NCBI GenBank assembly: GCA_947565255.1
Contig: CANOFI010000131.1
Coordinates: 1-6,813 of the forward strand
Source: an uncultured Lachnospiraceae bacterium
GTDB lineage: Bacteria; Bacillota; Clostridia; Lachnospirales; Lachnospiraceae
Direction of reading: 5' to 3'
DNA length: 6,813 bases
This document shows, piece after piece, positions 5,959 through 6,813 of the stretch. The position numbers were made by a program, and so were the translations under genes. The notes beneath the pieces were generated by a model that saw only the letters and a list, made by a program, of their open reading frames with translations, was not told where the DNA came from and searched no databases. Every line of letters starts with the position of its first letter. The stretch's first letter is position 1.

Positions 5959-6633
5959 TCATTCGCCAAACGTATAGCCGATTCCGAAAACTGTTATAAT
6001 AAACTGCGGGTTTTTCGGGTCATTTTCGATCTTCTGACGCAGTCTCCTTATATGCACATTCAGCGTGTTTTCATCAATAAAATTCCCATCACAGTCCCAT
6101 ATTTTCTCCAGTATCTGCTGCCGCGTCAGTACCTGCCCTTTGTTCCGGATAAGCAGCTCCAAAAGCCTGTATTCCGTTGCAGACAGCCTGACCGGACTGC
6201 CCGAAACCGCCGCCTGCATTCTGGCAAAGTCCACGCTCAGATTCCGGTATTCAAACCGCTCGCCGGACTGTTTTTGTCCGGAACGTCTCAGCACCGCCGC
6301 AATCCTCTGATAAAGCAGTTCAACAGAAAACGGCTTTGAAATATAGTCGTCACACCCAAGCTGAAAGCCTTTTATCATATTTTCTTCCGTATCGTTTGCG
6401 GTGAGAAAAATCACCGGCGTAAGACACTGCTTCCTGATTTCCCGGCAAAAATCATATCCGCTGCCGTCCGGCAGGTTGATATCCAGAAGAATCAGGCTGA
6501 AAGTGGATTCCAGCATCTTTTCTGCCTGTGACAGATTTTCAGAAAGCACAGCCTCATATCCCTTGCTCTCCAGAAACAGCTTTATCCCTCCGCCCATGAT
6601 AATATCGTCTTCCACAATTAAAATTCTTTCCAA
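5959..6633 (-). CDS. OmpR/PhoB-family response regulator
   Basis: This 224-residue DNA-binding regulator is phosphorylated by the adjacent kinase. The receiver domain (1-118) has the acidic pair Asp9-Asp10, phospho-acceptor Asp51 in LLDINLPDGSG, Thr78 in FLTAN and Lys100 in SKPF. A winged-helix C-terminal domain (about 128-222) shows LSATEYRLLELL, then DENTLNVHIRRLRQKIE, and ends in VFGIGYTF. Start is TTG 6633: AGAGG lies 7 nt upstream and an in-frame TAG closes the frame just before it, leaving no ATG or GTG choice. The stop is 13 nt before the kinase ATG, so the two are translated from one mRNA. The sequence resembles regulators that often control peptide-resistance ABC transporters, but no transporter is present here, so the regulon is unknown. 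The MITE-like element ends 16 nt before the start codon. Confidence 0.95.
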   Translation of the reverse strand: MERILIVEDDIIMGGGIKLFLESKGYEAVLSENLSQAEKMLESTFSLILLDINLPDGSGYDFCREIRKQCLTPVIFLTANDTEENMIKGFQLGCDDYISKPFSVELLYQRIAAVLRRSGQKQSGERFEYRNLSVDFARMQAAVSGSPVRLSATEYRLLELLIRNKGQVLTRQQILEKIWDCDGNFIDENTLNVHIRRLRQKIENDPKNPQFIITVFGIGYTFGE

Positions 6634-6640
6634 AATAACA

Positions 6641-6645
6641 CCTCT
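6641..6645 (-). promoter_or_regulatory. Ribosome binding site supporting the TTG start of the response regulator
   Basis: AGAGG on the - strand is 7 nt upstream of TTG 6633. It is the only site near a usable start codon and lies only 4 nt from the edge of the neighbouring palindromic element. Confidence 0.7.
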
Positions 6646-6649
6646 GTAC

Positions 6650-6813
6650 TAGAGCGTGTTTGAAAATTCATTCCCCCAATCTGCACGCCCCAATTTGCGT
6701 GATATTTGCACCAAATTCAGGTTACATAGCCCACTATGCGCCCTTCATTTGGCGCAAATCTCCCACAAATTGTGTCGCACATCTTGGGGAAAGCATTTTT
6801 CAAACACGCTCTA
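6650..6813. mobile_element. MITE-like palindromic element with 17-bp terminal inverted repeats
   Basis: The element starts TAGAGCGTGTTTGAAAA (6650-6666) and ends with its exact reverse complement (6797-6813). Its two 82-bp halves are related throughout: by hand, about 61 of 82 positions agree when one half is reverse-complemented. The centre is CATAG-CCCA-CTATG (6725-6738), so the whole 164 bp can fold as one long imperfect hairpin. It has no coding capacity. The outermost TA at each end could be a TA target duplication flanking GAGCG ends, as made by IS630/Tc1-mariner-type transposases; this is inference. The window ends exactly at the repeat end, so the outer flank cannot be checked. Confidence 0.75.

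Noticed and set aside
5946..5969. TTG start at 5969 for the histidine kinase
   Set aside because: It adds only eight polar residues, overlaps the regulator and has a poorer ribosome site. It remains possible but less likely.
5791..6339. Open frame on the + strand spanning the kinase-regulator junction
   Set aside because: Antisense to two well-supported genes, with no motif or ribosome site.
4896..6633. Assignment as BceRS or VanRS
   Set aside because: The general architecture is similar, but no partner transporter or resistance genes are present, so a specific name is not justified.
6650..6813. CRISPR array, tRNA or riboswitch in the right-hand non-coding region
   Set aside because: There are no direct repeats with spacers, no cloverleaf and no recognised aptamer. 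The region is explained by a single inverted-repeat element.

Overview
This 6.8-kb window looks like a piece of a low-to-mid GC Clostridia genome, most likely Lachnospiraceae or a relative. That assignment is an inference. It rests on strong AGGAG/GGAGG ribosome sites, a TTG start, a secreted dockerin protein, a BmrR-type MerR regulator and OmpR-type two-component proteins. There are five protein-coding genes and no rRNA, tRNA, CRISPR array or transposase gene.

Layout: (1) At the left edge is the 3' part of a MerR-family regulator on the + strand. Its reading frame runs upstream of the first ATG until it hits the inside copy of a perfect 37-bp inverted repeat (1-37 against 176-212), so the 5' end is missing or chimeric. 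(2) At about 690-766, two back-to-back hairpins separate this gene from a convergent - strand gene. (3) At 759-2708 (-) is a secreted SGNH/GDSL esterase of the rhamnogalacturonan-acetylesterase (CE12) type, followed by a GLUG-like region and a C-terminal type I dockerin. It has its own strong-looking promoter, and a 30-bp near-perfect palindrome lies between that promoter and the ribosome site. (4) At 2855-6633 (-) is a compact gene set read in the order response regulator, histidine kinase, yyaL (thioredoxin-like DUF255 plus an alpha/alpha barrel). The gaps are 13 and 34 nt, so it is probably one operon. (5) At 6650-6813 is a non-coding, palindromic, MITE-like element with perfect 17-bp terminal inverted repeats. 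It sits directly against the ribosome site of the response regulator.

Functional reading: the esterase would be exported to deacetylate polysaccharide such as pectin or host glycan side chains. Its dockerin would attach it to a cohesin-bearing partner encoded elsewhere. The two-component system has a kinase with almost no extracellular sensor, and its target is not evident here, since no transporter follows it. The MITE-like element has been inserted into, or replaced, the leader of the regulator operon. The window begins and ends in repeats, as expected of a contig broken at repeats. I see no obvious new defence or mobile system. The most unusual items are the left-end inverted repeat, the esterase-leader palindrome, the MITE-like element in the regulator leader, and the kinase G1 box that lacks its glycines.
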